Positions 1 to 10,656 of a DNA stretch of 31,046 bases are shown piece by piece. The translations under genes and the position numbers were made by a program. Below the pieces are notes generated by a model, which was not told the DNA's origin, searched no databases, and saw nothing but the letters and a program-made list of their open reading frames with translations. This DNA comes from Ectocarpus siliculosus. Taxonomy: Eukaryota; Sar; Phaeophyceae; Ectocarpales; Ectocarpaceae. Position 1 is the first letter of the stretch, and every line of letters begins with the position of its first letter. The stretch lies in NCBI GenBank assembly GCA_000310025.1, contig FN649740.1, positions 3,506,544 to 3,537,589 on the forward strand, read 5' to 3'.

Positions 1-361
1 GCCAGTGCCCCCGCCACCATCGCTAACCCTGCGTCCCGCCCCGGTGCCGGCGTTCGCGGCCGACCTGGAGACCGGAGCCCTCGAGCCCGCCATTCCCGCC
101 ACCGCCGCCGCCGCCGCCGCGGGGCCTCCTGCGAAATCATCGGACGGTGGCCCGTACGGCCTGCCGAACGCCTCCGAAGCGAGAGCGCGCGCCGCCGCCG
201 CCGCCGCTGGAGAAGAGGCGCCCGCCGGGGTCCTCCGTGGTAGCGTTGGCGGTGATATTGCGAGGCCGCCGGTCTTGGCGGTGTTGGAGAAGGCCACGCG
301 AGATGAGGACGGGGGGGCGAGGGGGCCGGCGGCGGCGGCTCGCCCGTGCATCCGGCGGGCG

Positions 362-396
<35 letters not shown>

Positions 397-452
397 GGAG
401 TAGCGCCCGCCGCCGCCGCCGCCGCCGCCTCCTTCTTCCTCCGACGAGGCGC
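1..452 (-). CDS. Internal coding exon of an unrecognised low-complexity protein (runs off left edge)
   Basis: On the minus strand one frame is open from an acceptor ending in TTGCAG (AG at 454-453) to the window edge. It reads ASSEEEGGGGGGGRYS, then a run of 11 Asn, then an Ala/Pro/Gly/Ser-rich stretch that includes AFGRPYGPPSDDFAGG and RRVSDGGGGTG. The Asn run is encoded by the (GTT)n tract at 360-397 and the Ala runs by GCC/GCG repeats. GC content is much higher than in the flanking DNA to the right, as in the other exons of this window. No domain is recognisable; the sequence looks like an intrinsically disordered linker. The exon begins with two bases that complete a codon, which matches the phase left by the exon ending at 4078 (donor after a single G), so the two probably belong to one transcript, but this is inference. 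The plus-strand frames here give homopolymeric Leu/Val runs and look like shadows. Confidence 0.5.
360..397. repeat. (GTT)n microsatellite inside the exon
   Basis: About 12 uninterrupted GTT units. On the minus strand they read as AAC and encode the poly-Asn run of the exon at 1-452. Length change here would alter the protein in steps of one residue. Confidence 0.9.
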
Positions 453-646
453 CTGCAACACGTGGAGAAATCGGTTTCAGGACGACCGCGGCGACGAACA
501 ATCGCCCAAAAAAAAAAAACTTAAAACACCCGTCTACACGTGACCATCGGGTCGTTGGCGGAGGCGTTCTTCATAAATATGGTGTACGCAACACGGTCGA
601 ACGGAAAAAAACGTCAACGGTCAACTGGAGGATCCGCGGAAACGTA

Positions 647-648
<2 letters not shown>

Positions 649-678
<30 letters not shown>
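649..678. repeat. (TGC)10 microsatellite
   Basis: Ten perfect TGC/CAG-type units. The ORF across it is just repeat-encoded Gln on the minus strand or Ala on the plus strand, and has no supporting context. Confidence 0.9.
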
Positions 679-1217
679 ACGTTGCTGTGGTGACCTGCGT
701 CCAGCCCCCCTTGCATGGTAGCGGGCTTGCAAGGCCAAGCAAACCACTGGGTATTTCAACCGAAACTATTTAACGGTACACCACAGAAGACTCCAACTGC
801 TCGTCGCCACCTATTCTACAGTACCCTTGTCGTCCGGGCTAAAGTTATCAAACTATCAATTTATCATGCACTTCGAACGTGTAATAGTCATCTGTAGCCC
901 GCTCGCAACAGGTACGCATCAACGGGAGGGGGGCGCGAAGCAGGCGGAGATTTGCCTTGCTGTCATGTGAGCGCTTGAGGGCAAGGCACAGCAGCAGTAG
1001 ATAGCTGCTGAAAATGCCGCAACCGCGCAGAGAGCGTCAGAAACAACGAAACATGCTTGCACCGCTGCTGCTGCTGCTGCCTGCCCAGAGAAAGTATTTT
1101 CGTGGTAGACCCCGGGATCCAACTTCTTGTCTTTCGCTGTCAAGAACTACTGTAGGTGCAGATACATGCATGTGTAGATGGTCTGTATTCTAAAGGACGG
1201 GGAGAGTGAGCACCTAC

Positions 1218-2488
1218 TAAGCTTAGCCTTATCAGGCAACCCTGATTTATTGCCCGACAGCCCCTTTTCAGATCGGGGTTGCCTGAGAGGGTGTTTGGTG
1301 CCTGAGATGCCTGACTTTCGCCAGGCAACGCAGCAAACCGCCACAACACGTGTCAGGCATCATAAAATAAACGCCAACTCTCATAAGTAGGTATGTAGGG
1401 GGCCGAGGGGGGCCCGTGAGACACAGAGAGGGGGAACAAATCAAGCACGGACCCCCTCCTAATAAAAAAAATAAAAAAATAGAGACGGATTCGTTGTGCC
1501 ATATTAAGAAAAAAAAAAAAAATGCACGACCTTGCGCGCTCGACGAATGATGCGCCAGCGGTAGTTTAGCTAGCGGTGTGTCGTGCTGGTAGTGTCGTGC
1601 TGGCAGTGTGTCGTGTGGTCGTGCAGCAAGATGCTGCCAGCTAACTTTTCTTGCCCGTGCGTACATGGCAGGGATTGCGGGAAAGTCGAGGGGGCGCCAA
1701 TAATAATCTGGCTGGCTGCTCGCATTTACCTCCGGTCATACTTTAAAAATCCTGGCCCCCTGCTCCTAGAGCTCGTTGACTGTTAGCGTTGTCTATTTAT
1801 TTAGCGCTTCTGCACACACCAAACAGACAGATGGAAGTGGGGGAGGATGGTAATTATCGGTTTACCATGCCTTGCGTCGGCGGGGAATGCTTTGCTTGTT
1901 GTCGAACGTTGAATGTCCGAATCTTGTTTTGGACGTTTGTTTGTTGTCTGGTTTCTTTGGCATCTATCTATCTGTACAACAACAATCTTCTTTGCGAAGT
2001 AGTAATGGTTTTCTCTGTTTCTTTCTGCTCCTCCAGCCTCTGTGCGCTCTCTGTACCTCGCCCCTCGCCCCTCGCCCGCTTCAAGCAACCTCTTGCTGAT
2101 GTTGGTGGAGTACTGAGTCGAGACGCATGGGGTGAATGGGGGGAACCAACGTACAGTATGTTTGCAACATAAAATAATAATATATTTTTTTCGTCAACTA
2201 CGTGTCTGAATACTTCAGTGTAAGCCCTGAATGCCAACACTGCGGGTGCACGTTAGTTACGCGCTAAAGTTGCGTAATGAGGGCGCCAAAACGACTTGAA
2301 TGGGTTTCAGGCAAGTGTCAGGCAAGTTTTCAGGCAGGTTGCGTGATTCAAATCAGGCATTTCAGGCAAAAACCTGGTGTCAGGCAAATGCCTGAAATTT
2401 TGCCTGACCCCAAAATTTTTCGCCTGCGGCGGGCTGTTTTGCACATGCCTGAAGCACGCCTTCGGCGTGCCTGATAAGGCTAAGCTTA
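1218..2488. mobile_element. Non-autonomous hAT-like DNA transposon, 1271 bp, with TIRs and 8-bp TSD
   Basis: The left end starts TAAGCTTAGCCTTATCAGGC and the right end is its exact reverse complement; the match runs 21 bp without a mismatch. The element is flanked on both sides by the same 8 bp, GCACCTAC (1210-1217 and 2489-2496), a target-site duplication of the length made by hAT-superfamily transposases. Both subterminal ~150-bp zones are crowded with the heptamer TCAGGCA/TGCCTGA (left around 1234-1350, right around 2309-2475), as expected for transposase binding sites. The interior has no recognisable transposase; the 127-aa ORF at 1789-2172 has no visible domain. I therefore read it as non-autonomous. 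It sits in the probable intron of the minus-strand gene. Confidence 0.85.
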
Positions 2489-3134
2489 GCACCTACCGTC
2501 GTTATCATCAGCACCACCAGACCGTACATGAAAAAACAAGTTTCGGATACATGGCCGACAGGCTATTCAACCCCCGGAGTGTCAAAAATGCACAACCGCT
2601 TGACTGTAGAATAGGGTACACGTTGTTCGAGGATACTCACGACCAAAACATCGCCCAATGCAAAGTGCCCCGATACTGTAACACATGCGCAAATAACTTG
2701 CATGTGCATCCATGCCGCCGCATGAATTGAGTTTCCGCAAGGTTCTAGCAAAATAACTGCCTTGCTTGGTATAAAAGACACACGACACAAAACTTGTAGA
2801 TACATGTACCAGCAGCAGTCAGTCGCAACATCGCAACATGAAACACGAAGAAAGAAGGGAAAATGCGTGTACCCTTGGTACCCTACCTGGCAGTAATGCC
2901 TGCAAACATGTAATACATACATAAATAGGTTGGATCCCGCACATTCCTGTGGGACGAATTTTTGAAAGCTCAGCTCCACGAAGAGGACTACCTTCAGCAC
3001 AGATATCGTAGACACATACCAAAATCACAAAACAACAGCAGTCTTTTAATAAATAGTAGACTCTTTGGATAATGATACATAAAACACATTCCATTTTTCG
3101 TAAGAATGTTACTACGGAAACAAGTATTTAGACC

Positions 3135-3265
3135 TAGGTAGTTCTCGACGAGAGAGGCTCGATCAAACGCCACCGTTTTCGGCACCGTCTCTGCTTTCGC
3201 TGCAGACAGAGTAGCATTCGATCGAGCTTTACAAGCCCGTCAGGCCAGAGGGTGTGACATATCAC
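3135..3265 (+). repeat. Diverged relic of the GGTGTGAYATC MITE-like family
   Basis: The stretch from the GACGAGAGAGGCTC motif to AGAGGGTGTGACATATCACG follows, in the same order and orientation, the interior and right end of the 181-bp element at 28179-28359 (GACGAAGAGGCTCCC ... GGGGGTGTGATATCTTACG). The left inverted repeat is not clear here, so it is a decayed or truncated copy. Confidence 0.5.
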
Positions 3266-4077
3266 GCAACCTCCAGGCAGTTAGTTATGTTGCCCGTCGT
3301 CCATACATGATGAGCAACATACATGGGGGAATCCGGGGAATCGGGGAACCTGCGTGCGCAGCGATTTGAAACTTTGGACATCGGACTGCTGCTGTGGTGG
3401 AGCACTAGATTAATACATGTAACGCAAAATACAAAATACAGCAGTTGGCAGTGCTGCAACTGCAACCAAACCCTAACGAGCTGTGCTCACACCTCACACA
3501 CACACACGGCACGGGGTAATGTTTTGTGGAGCGTGTCCATCGTGCATGGGTGTTCGCAGTAGAAGAACCATACGCGTATGCATACTTGCTCATAAAAGTT
3601 TGTGCTCATGCGAGAGCATGCTGCTGTATTTTGACAATGCATACGTTGGGGTGTCGGCGAAAACGCGAAAACCATTGATTTGAAAAGTGCGTGAAAAAAA
3701 TCGCGCATTTTGTGGACGGCGGCGGGCAAACAACTCAATATATTAAAAATAAAAAAACATGAATGAAATGCTGTTGGGAGCGAGCGGGTGAATTCGCGGC
3801 AATATAAACCATCACCGTTGTCGTCGCTGTTGCTCGTAACACAGCAGAGAGGGGAGAGGACCTTCCAAGTAACGGTGTCGTGGTAGAAGCAAGCGGGAAT
3901 CGGGTTGGCTCTCTCTCTCCGTCTCCCAGTAACAAACGTGTGCATGTATGATGTACCCCTCCTCTGTGCGCATGCGCACGCATACAACTACACACGGGCA
4001 GCAGCAGCAGCTGCACGTCGCTCTTCGTGGTTCGTTGTTTTAAAAACCCACACGCCGTCACAGCAGCAAGCACTCAC

Positions 4078-4375
4078 CGGTGTCCTTGTTCGCCTTGTAG
4101 AGGCTCCCCTTTGCCGTCAGTGCTATCGGCGCTCCTGTGGATGCTCTCGTGGCTCGCTTCGGAGTGGTCGTAGCAGCAGAAGCAGCAGGCGGTAATTTAC
4201 GGGTTTCAGCTGCTGGGTGCTCATGTGCGGGCGCTCTCCCAGTAGCGCCAACAGCCGCGGCACCGCCATCGCCATCGCCGCCGCTACCGTCGTCTTCCAT
4301 GCCTCCCACCCCGGACGCCTTGCGCTGCTCCTCCCTCCCACCCTTCCCACCCTCTTGCTGCTGAATCTCCGACAT
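4078..4375 (-). CDS. Probable first coding exon of an unrecognised disordered protein
   Basis: Minus-strand ATG at 4375-4373 opens MSEIQQQEGGKGGREEQRKA, followed by an acidic/Gly segment (MEDDGSGGDGDGG), an Ala/Pro/Thr-rich part with basic patches (TTTPKRATRAST) and a tail ALTAKGSLYKANKDT. It is 99 codons plus one base and ends at a strong donor, ACCG|GTGAGTG. The frame is open a little further upstream (to a Met at 4498), but the sequence there is less coding-like, so the Met at 4375 is preferred. No domain is recognised; the composition suggests an intrinsically disordered, possibly nuclear N-terminus. The phase fits the exon starting at 452, giving ...KDTGASSEEEGG. The gene would then extend left beyond the window. 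Confidence 0.5.
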
Positions 4376-6756
4376 GTATCTGCGCCTCTTCGATGATGCG
4401 CCAGGTGAAATATGAATTATACCCGCCTTGGGGCACCTCAGCCAAAAAAGCACAACCGCCCCCGTAGCTCTACGCTGCTCACGCAAGAACCTTCCCAAGA
4501 CAGACAGACCGCTGGCAGAGCCGGGGGGCAGTATCCTCCCCGATCCGGTTGGTCCCGTGGTCTCTCTCTCTCGCGAGTAGCTCTCTCGTTCGTTGCGTGA
4601 GTTAAAATGGACACACCTGAGGCCAACCCCCCGCCTGCTCCGGTGCGCTCCTACACCCCTTGTTGGTCGTTGATTGGTTGAAAATTTTGGGCCCTTCCCC
4701 CTCTCCGTCTAACTCTCTCCGCCCTTGTTCATTTGTGTGCCACTTTCCGCGTACCTTCGCGCTCCCCCCCCCCCCTGTCTCTCCCACCCTCTCCTCTTGC
4801 GCTGCTGACAAGAGCAGAGGATCTACAGTGTTCTTCTAATCGCGTGCCAGCTGCCCACGAGGTAGCTTATCAAAACGATGGAAGCGGGTTGTGATGTGTG
4901 CGCGCATGCTCCTTACAACTATCTAAAGATATTCGTATGTATGTAGCTTACGATTTTGTACCCGTACAAGTATGGCCCGCCAAACAGAGGCCGAACTGAC
5001 ACATCAAATGCGCGCTCCCATCGCCGAGCACTATCATGCGCATGCCTGCCCGGACCTGTGAAGATGGTGCTCAGAGCACGACCTTTGCTGTTGAATTGAG
5101 TGCTCTCCACAAGGTCATCTGGAAGTAAGCCCTATATATTTTCACGTGGAGAGGGGAACGGATGGATGGATGTCCCAAAAAAATATGTGTGTGTGCTGTT
5201 TTTGTGTGTCGACAAGCCGGTCGCCCCCGGTGGTCTATTTAGTGCCGTTTACTCCAACCCGTGGTCACACAGAAGAGCCCCTCTCTACCCTCCCCTCCTG
5301 CGGTACTTTGCCTTCAATTTTTAAGGCGAGAAGAGTTCAGCACTCTCTTCCCTCTTTGTACACACGAAGTAGCGTTATCCACTAGGCCAGGAGCGGAAGC
5401 GAGAGAAAAACTCACTTTGCAAGAAAAGCTCGCTTGCGCCGGGATTCGAACGACCTGACCTCTAGAAGGTTTCGAGGATACCAACTACTGTAGTGCTGTG
5501 AGCGCTGATTTGAAGTGAAGACAAAAAAAAAAAAAAAAGTCCACAGCAGCAGTGTCCCAAGCGGTTCTCGCTGCGTATACCCTTCCGTGGTTTTCCGTGA
5601 GAGACGTGAGACACCATCAATCACGCCATCACGCCTCCTGGACCACCGACTCTCAAACCTCCATTTACTGCGGAGAAAGAACACCAGTAAAGTGACGGCG
5701 CCGAAAAGGAATGGTCCTCGGTTGGAACCGTCTCGTCTGGAGCTTTGTCCCAAAAGTACTCTCATTTGATTCTACGATTGATTAATAATTGCATGTAAAT
5801 GAGTACGGTAAATTTATGTATGTCGTGCTTCTCTTCTTCGTCGTGGAGCAAAATCGAGTTTTTTTTATCTTTTTTTATTAGTATGAGTTTCGGAAGTAAG
5901 TCTGTCCCGGAGGGGGTGTCATGTCTTACTGCGCAACCTAAGGTACAACGGCCGGTCCTTCCGATACTTGTTTATGCCACTGGCGCCGAAAAATTCCTCT
6001 TGCTTTCGGTGGGGGGTCTCCTGCTGCTGTATGTAGTGCGGGTGGCGGAGCAGGGACGGCGGGGGCACTATCGCCTCTTCGGGTTGTTACTCCTCTGCAA
6101 ATCACTTTCCACGCCGTCATCTTTCTACAACAGTCGTTATGCATCAAAACGGATCCATCCCTTGGAGACAGAAGCATATAGCGCCACCATGAAATAATGA
6201 AAGATGAAAAATAAACAAAAACATGCAGCAGGACTAGCCCCCAGCTGGCTGCCAGTTATAACGTTTCCCAAGCTCAACAGCCAACACAGCTCACGTGCTT
6301 TGATTCGAAGAGCCAAGCGAACCTCAACGAATGAGACAAGCACATACTAACCCTAAAACGCCCGGGGAGGGGGGGGGGGGAGGGCGAGTATTGCCCATTG
6401 ATGAATCGGGACAAGCAAGGCCCGTGGTGCGGCGGTTGTTTTCCGACCGCGCCCTAACCATTTTTCTCCTTTTTCAGTTAAACACGGGGCAGGGACCCAC
6501 AAATTCCATTCACGGGGCTTACGCCGCGCCACGCTCCTCTTTCGACAACCGCGGGCCTTGTTTTCCCACTAACATTCTCGAACGCGAGATATCGATCCTG
6601 CGTACCGCACGAAATCGAGGCCCTGCAGTGACGCCCCCCTCCGGCCATGCCCCTGTCCCTACTTTCGGCGCTTTTTCTCCAAAAACCACAGACAGCGGTT
6701 GGCAACCAACCATCTCAGCAGCTGTCGTAGCAACAAGTTGAAGGGTGCAGCTGTCG
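4376..6756. other. Intergenic region without supported genes
   Basis: Lies between the start of the low-complexity gene and the stop codon of the nuclease gene, both on the minus strand, so it should hold the promoter of the former and the 3' UTR/poly(A) region of the latter. I see simple tracts (poly-C near 4770, poly-A near 5523-5538, poly-G near 6368-6380), a short pyrimidine repeat near 4560, and one member of a 130-bp repeat pair at 6199-6333. ORFs here (up to 136 aa) have no domain, no splice context and ordinary composition; I do not support any. Confidence 0.5.
6199..6333. repeat. Dispersed repeat, copy 1 of a direct pair (with 8204-8350)
   Basis: Shares with 8204-8350 the ordered blocks GCAGCAGGAC...AGC, CAGCTGGCTG (CTAGCTGGCTG in the other copy), CCAGCT/CCAGTT, CCCAAGCTCAAC/CCCGAGCTCAAC, TCGAAGAGCC-AGCGAAC and TCAACGAA. 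The two copies are clearly related but diverged, in the same orientation, about 2 kb apart. The family is not identified. Confidence 0.6.
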
Positions 6757-9700
6757 TTATCGCTCTTCTAACGCCGGGTCGAACGCCGGGCATCGGTCCT
6801 GGAAGCTGCACCAGTCGCACAACCTGCTGGTGCGAGGGGGGAAGCTATCTCGCCGCACCGACCCGGCGATCTCGTCCCAGGTGGATCTGAGCTCGCCCTC
6901 CACCGAGGGCAGGGCGGCAGGCTCGATCTTGCGGGTGACGCTGTGAGCACACCAGACAGACGCGGGAACGGCTTCTTAAGCGAGTGCAGCAGCAACAAGG
7001 GGCGGAGGGGGCTTGAACGCACGTACGATGCGGCCGTCGGACCGTTGCCGTGGAAACTGCCCTGTCTGTCGAATCATCTTCATCCCCTGCCCTATTACAG
7101 GCAAAAAAACAGCTTAACAAAACGCTTTCCGCCTGCCCGGCACGTGCAAGTCCTCCTTTCAGAGAACCCCCGGGGGAATGGTTGCATATAACGGTCTGAA
7201 CAACAAATAGAGCCACACCCGAACGACCTCTCCACAACGTCGGGCCCAAACACACAAGAAACACACACTAACAATCCGTTCGAAATAAAAGGAGAGCTCC
7301 TGACCTTGCGGGTCCCTTGAGGTACACCAGCCGCATTTCCCCAGGTGCTTCTCCCAAAACGCGCTCCACCAGCAGGGCGTATATCTAGAAAAGTGTGTAG
7401 GACGGTCGGCGGGAGGGGGGTGGGGAGGGGTGACGCATGGGCAGGGCGTATCGAGGGGGGGGGGGGGGGGCAGGGCGGAACCGTTTCGTGATTGATGTTG
7501 TTCTCCTCATAAGTATGAACAGCTTGAGGGACAGCAGTGTTATCTGACGCTAAAAACTCCACCTAACATAAAATAAAAATGAACTCCCAATAAAGAGAAC
7601 CCGAGTAAGGTTTTATGTAGGAAAAATAGACTATAGACTAGAGTTTGTGTCGTTTTCACGCTGTTTTGCACAACCCAGATGCTGATGCTGAATCGAAGTT
7701 CACTAACGCCCAAAAAGCAGCGGCAGCGAGGTTACATGGTCACCAACCACGGTAGAGCGATGATGGACCACGTGCACCATACGGGAGTTACAAAAGCCAT
7801 TAGGTATGACAGGCTTCGCACTATCTAATCACCCTCTCCCGCTGCCCGCTCTATAAACACATGCACGCGGAAAATCGTCTTCCCACCTGCAGCTGGAAAA
7901 ACTTTTCGTCCATTATCCTCTGGTTGGTCGCCTCGGAGTACTTGAGGTTGGGAATCTTCCCCGTCTTGTAGTCCACCACTCGCAGCGTTCCGTCGGGGCA
8001 CCTATTCAAAATATTTCGGAGGCGTATGCATGTCGACGGTACACCTTAGGCTTGACTCGAAAGTTGATGTTTTGGCTATCCTCCGCCCTTTGCGTGAGTG
8101 GCTCCCTATTTAGGTTTGCGCGAGAGAGCACAAGATATGGGAGGCGTATGTATGTGTGAAGACGATACGAGTGATTTCCTGCGGATTGTCATCAAGGGGT
8201 GCTGCAAGATGACAACAAAACGCAGGCAGCAGGACCACAGCCCTAGCTGGCTGTCGGCTGCTGCCAGCTGTGATGAATTTTCCCGAGCTCAACTGGTCAC
8301 AACGCTGATATATTTCATTACTCGAAGAGCCCAGCGAACTTCAACGAACCACAAATCTGTATACAGTCTTGCATCTGAGGCTGGGCTCGAAAAAAAAAAA
8401 TGGTTGTCCTCCGTTCTTTACATTAGTATCTTGCTAGATTTGCGGGAGAGGGTACATGAGAAGGTTTGGCACTTGTGTCTCTATACTGTAAAGGGTTTGT
8501 AGAGAGGTGTATATGTGACATTCACATTCAGTGCGTTTCGTTTGTTTTCTTCGAATTTTTGGTCTCCGTTCCAAGGACCTTGATTACACCATCTGGAACC
8601 GACGTCATTTCATTGGTCAGCAGGTAATGTAGCGCGGTCGATGCTAACAAAAAATACACACACACCAACACACACACCTATCCAATCGATCCACGATCCC
8701 GGTTACGTTCATGGACCATGCCGTATTGCTTGCCGCAACACCATCACCGGCCTGTCCTCCCTCCCCCTCCTCCTCCACGATATGTCGACCGGCCGCCGTC
8801 TCACCTCCTCCGAACTCGTGCCTGGCGTGTTCGTTTTTCGGCCAGGCAGTGCGGGGCGGCGTTGGTGAAACACGGCATTTGTGGCGGCGAGCTTGGCAAT
8901 TTGTGCCACAGAACAATTGGGCTGCGGCGCGATCGTTGCCACGGAATAATATACCGTGCAGAAGAACAAACGTAGGCCCACGAAGAGCTCGGAAATCGTT
9001 CTTAAAAAAGGTACCTTCTACATCGTACCCCGAAACCTTACGGCTGGCTGGATCACTTCGTTATGACGAGAAAACCAAAAAGGATTGCGGGTTCCAACCA
9101 CTTCTTTGAGCTTGAAACGACTCATGCTGGGGGGTTGAAAATAGCGCGACGTCACTTGTGCTGCCTTAACGGGACTACGCGCAAGGTGAGCGACACCTCA
9201 AACTTTACATTAACCGCGCAACCGCAAAACACAACAAAGGAGGAGGGCGGTTAAGAGCAAAAATTAGGGCATCCTCCCCTCCGCTCCCCCTCCCCGAATG
9301 AACCACACAACAGCACAACGCATAAAAGGGGGGCTATGAGCCAAAACTAGGACACACCCCCCTCCGCTCCCCCTCCCCACATGAACCGCGCGACGGCACA
9401 ACTCACGAAAAAGGACGAGGGATAAGAGCCAAAACTAGGACATCCCCGCCTCCCCACGCGAACCGCCCAACAGCAAAACGAAAAAATGATGAGGGATAAC
9501 AGCCAAACTTAGGGCACCCCCCACGGCGCTTCGCGCTTGGTGATGTGAGAGCCTGGTCCGGTGAGAACCCGGCGTGCTCCGTCCCGGCTTTGTAGGGATG
9601 CGAGGTCAATGGTCAAACGACTACGGCATGCACGACTATGAGTACACCCCCCCCCCCGCCCGCTCCCCCCCGGCTCACGTCATCCTCAGCTCCACGTGCT

Positions 9701-10586
9701 CCGGGTCCCCTTCCCCGTCGTCCCTGGCATCGCTCTCCACCCGCACGAAGTTCGCCACAAGGTCGAGGCACTCGACCACCCACTTCTTCTCCTCCTCCTG
9801 GGTCTCGAAAAGCTTGCCGTAGCCGCGGGAGGGATCCTTTTTTTTTTTCGTTTGTTTCGTCGAAATCGGCGAAAGGAAGGGGGGACAGGGGGCTAATCAT
9901 TAAACGAAAAACGACTTCAGGCTTGCTTCAGGCGAAATATTTCAGAAATTTCGATTTTAGTTGTATTGTTCATTTCTTTTCGATCGGTTTGTGGTGCGCG
10001 CGTGGACACTGGCTGCTGACATCTATTCGAATCTGAGACCGGGAATTGGAAGGATCAGGGTGGCATTCGTCTGCACCACGCGCGATGGAGGGCAAGAAGC
10101 TGCTTCTGGCGTGGATTTTGACTCCCATTTATGTCTCCTCTCTTGCACGCATGACGGGGGGGTGGGGTCAACCGCAGCAGGACGACCGGTGCCAAGATTA
10201 CAGCACCCCGAGGTTCGTGTGTACAGCCTCGTGTTGGTGCGTTTAGCACAAACAAGGGAAACATTACCCCCACGCGCAACAAATCCGTGGATGAGTCCGG
10301 CGGATCGATCTTACCCTCGAAGTCACCAAGCTTCCTTACCATTCAGTTACCCTGTGCCACAACCCCTAAAAAAAACACCTGGCTTAACTATGCATACGGT
10401 AGTGCAGCGTCCTAGGAGCAGTCGATGTTCCACTTTCCTAACACCTTACTGCACCTCCTTGTCCTGTGCGATTAACCCGGTCATGACCTTTCGGAAAAGC
10501 TCGTGCAGGTGACCTATGTCTCTAGACCCCTCCTCTAGCGTGAAAAATAGCGATAGCACCTGAGCAAAAGAAACAAGGACGAGGAG

Positions 10587-10656
<70 letters not shown>

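Larger units (their letters stand above)
453..4077 (-). other. Probable long intron (if exons 4078-4375 and 1-452 are joined)
   Basis: No exon with convincing coding character was found in this 3.6-kb stretch. It contains a (TGC)10 tract at 649-678, a hAT-like element at 1218-2488, a diverged MITE-like relic near 3135-3265 and scattered A- or T-rich runs. Minus-strand donor G|GTGAGTG (GT at 4077-4076) and acceptor TTGCAG (ending 453) are both good matches to eukaryotic splice sites and are phase compatible. Missed small exons cannot be excluded. Confidence 0.35.
8822..9678 (-). other. Intron 4 of the nuclease gene
   Basis: Donor AC|GTGAGC (GT at 9678-9677) and acceptor ACACGCCAG. It holds an ~80-bp minisatellite (9211-9520) and a poly-C-ended short repeat (9522-9667) that stops about a dozen bases from the donor. 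No other gene is seen. Confidence 0.75.

Noticed and set aside
1789-2172. 127-aa ORF inside the hAT-like element
   Set aside because: No transposase motif, BED finger or dimerisation domain is visible; likely chance.
5420-5500. tRNA-like stretch on the minus strand with GTTCGAATCCCGG (box B-like) and CAGTAGTTGGTA (box A-like)
   Set aside because: The T-stem does not pair, the anticodon stem is weak and the only plausible anticodon would be CUA. At best a decayed tRNA-like sequence.
9040-9062. GGCTGGATCACTTC resembling the 3' end of small-subunit rRNA
   Set aside because: The match is short and the surrounding sequence is not rRNA-like; it lies in a nuclease intron.
9900-9960. TTCAGGC motifs resembling the hAT subterminal heptamer
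   Set aside because: Only two or three copies without inverted ends or a target duplication.
10290-10335. Possible micro-exon KLGDFEG between nuclease exons 3 and 4
   Set aside because: It needs a non-GT donor or breaks the phase of the next exon; the direct join using GAG|GTGCAG keeps phase.
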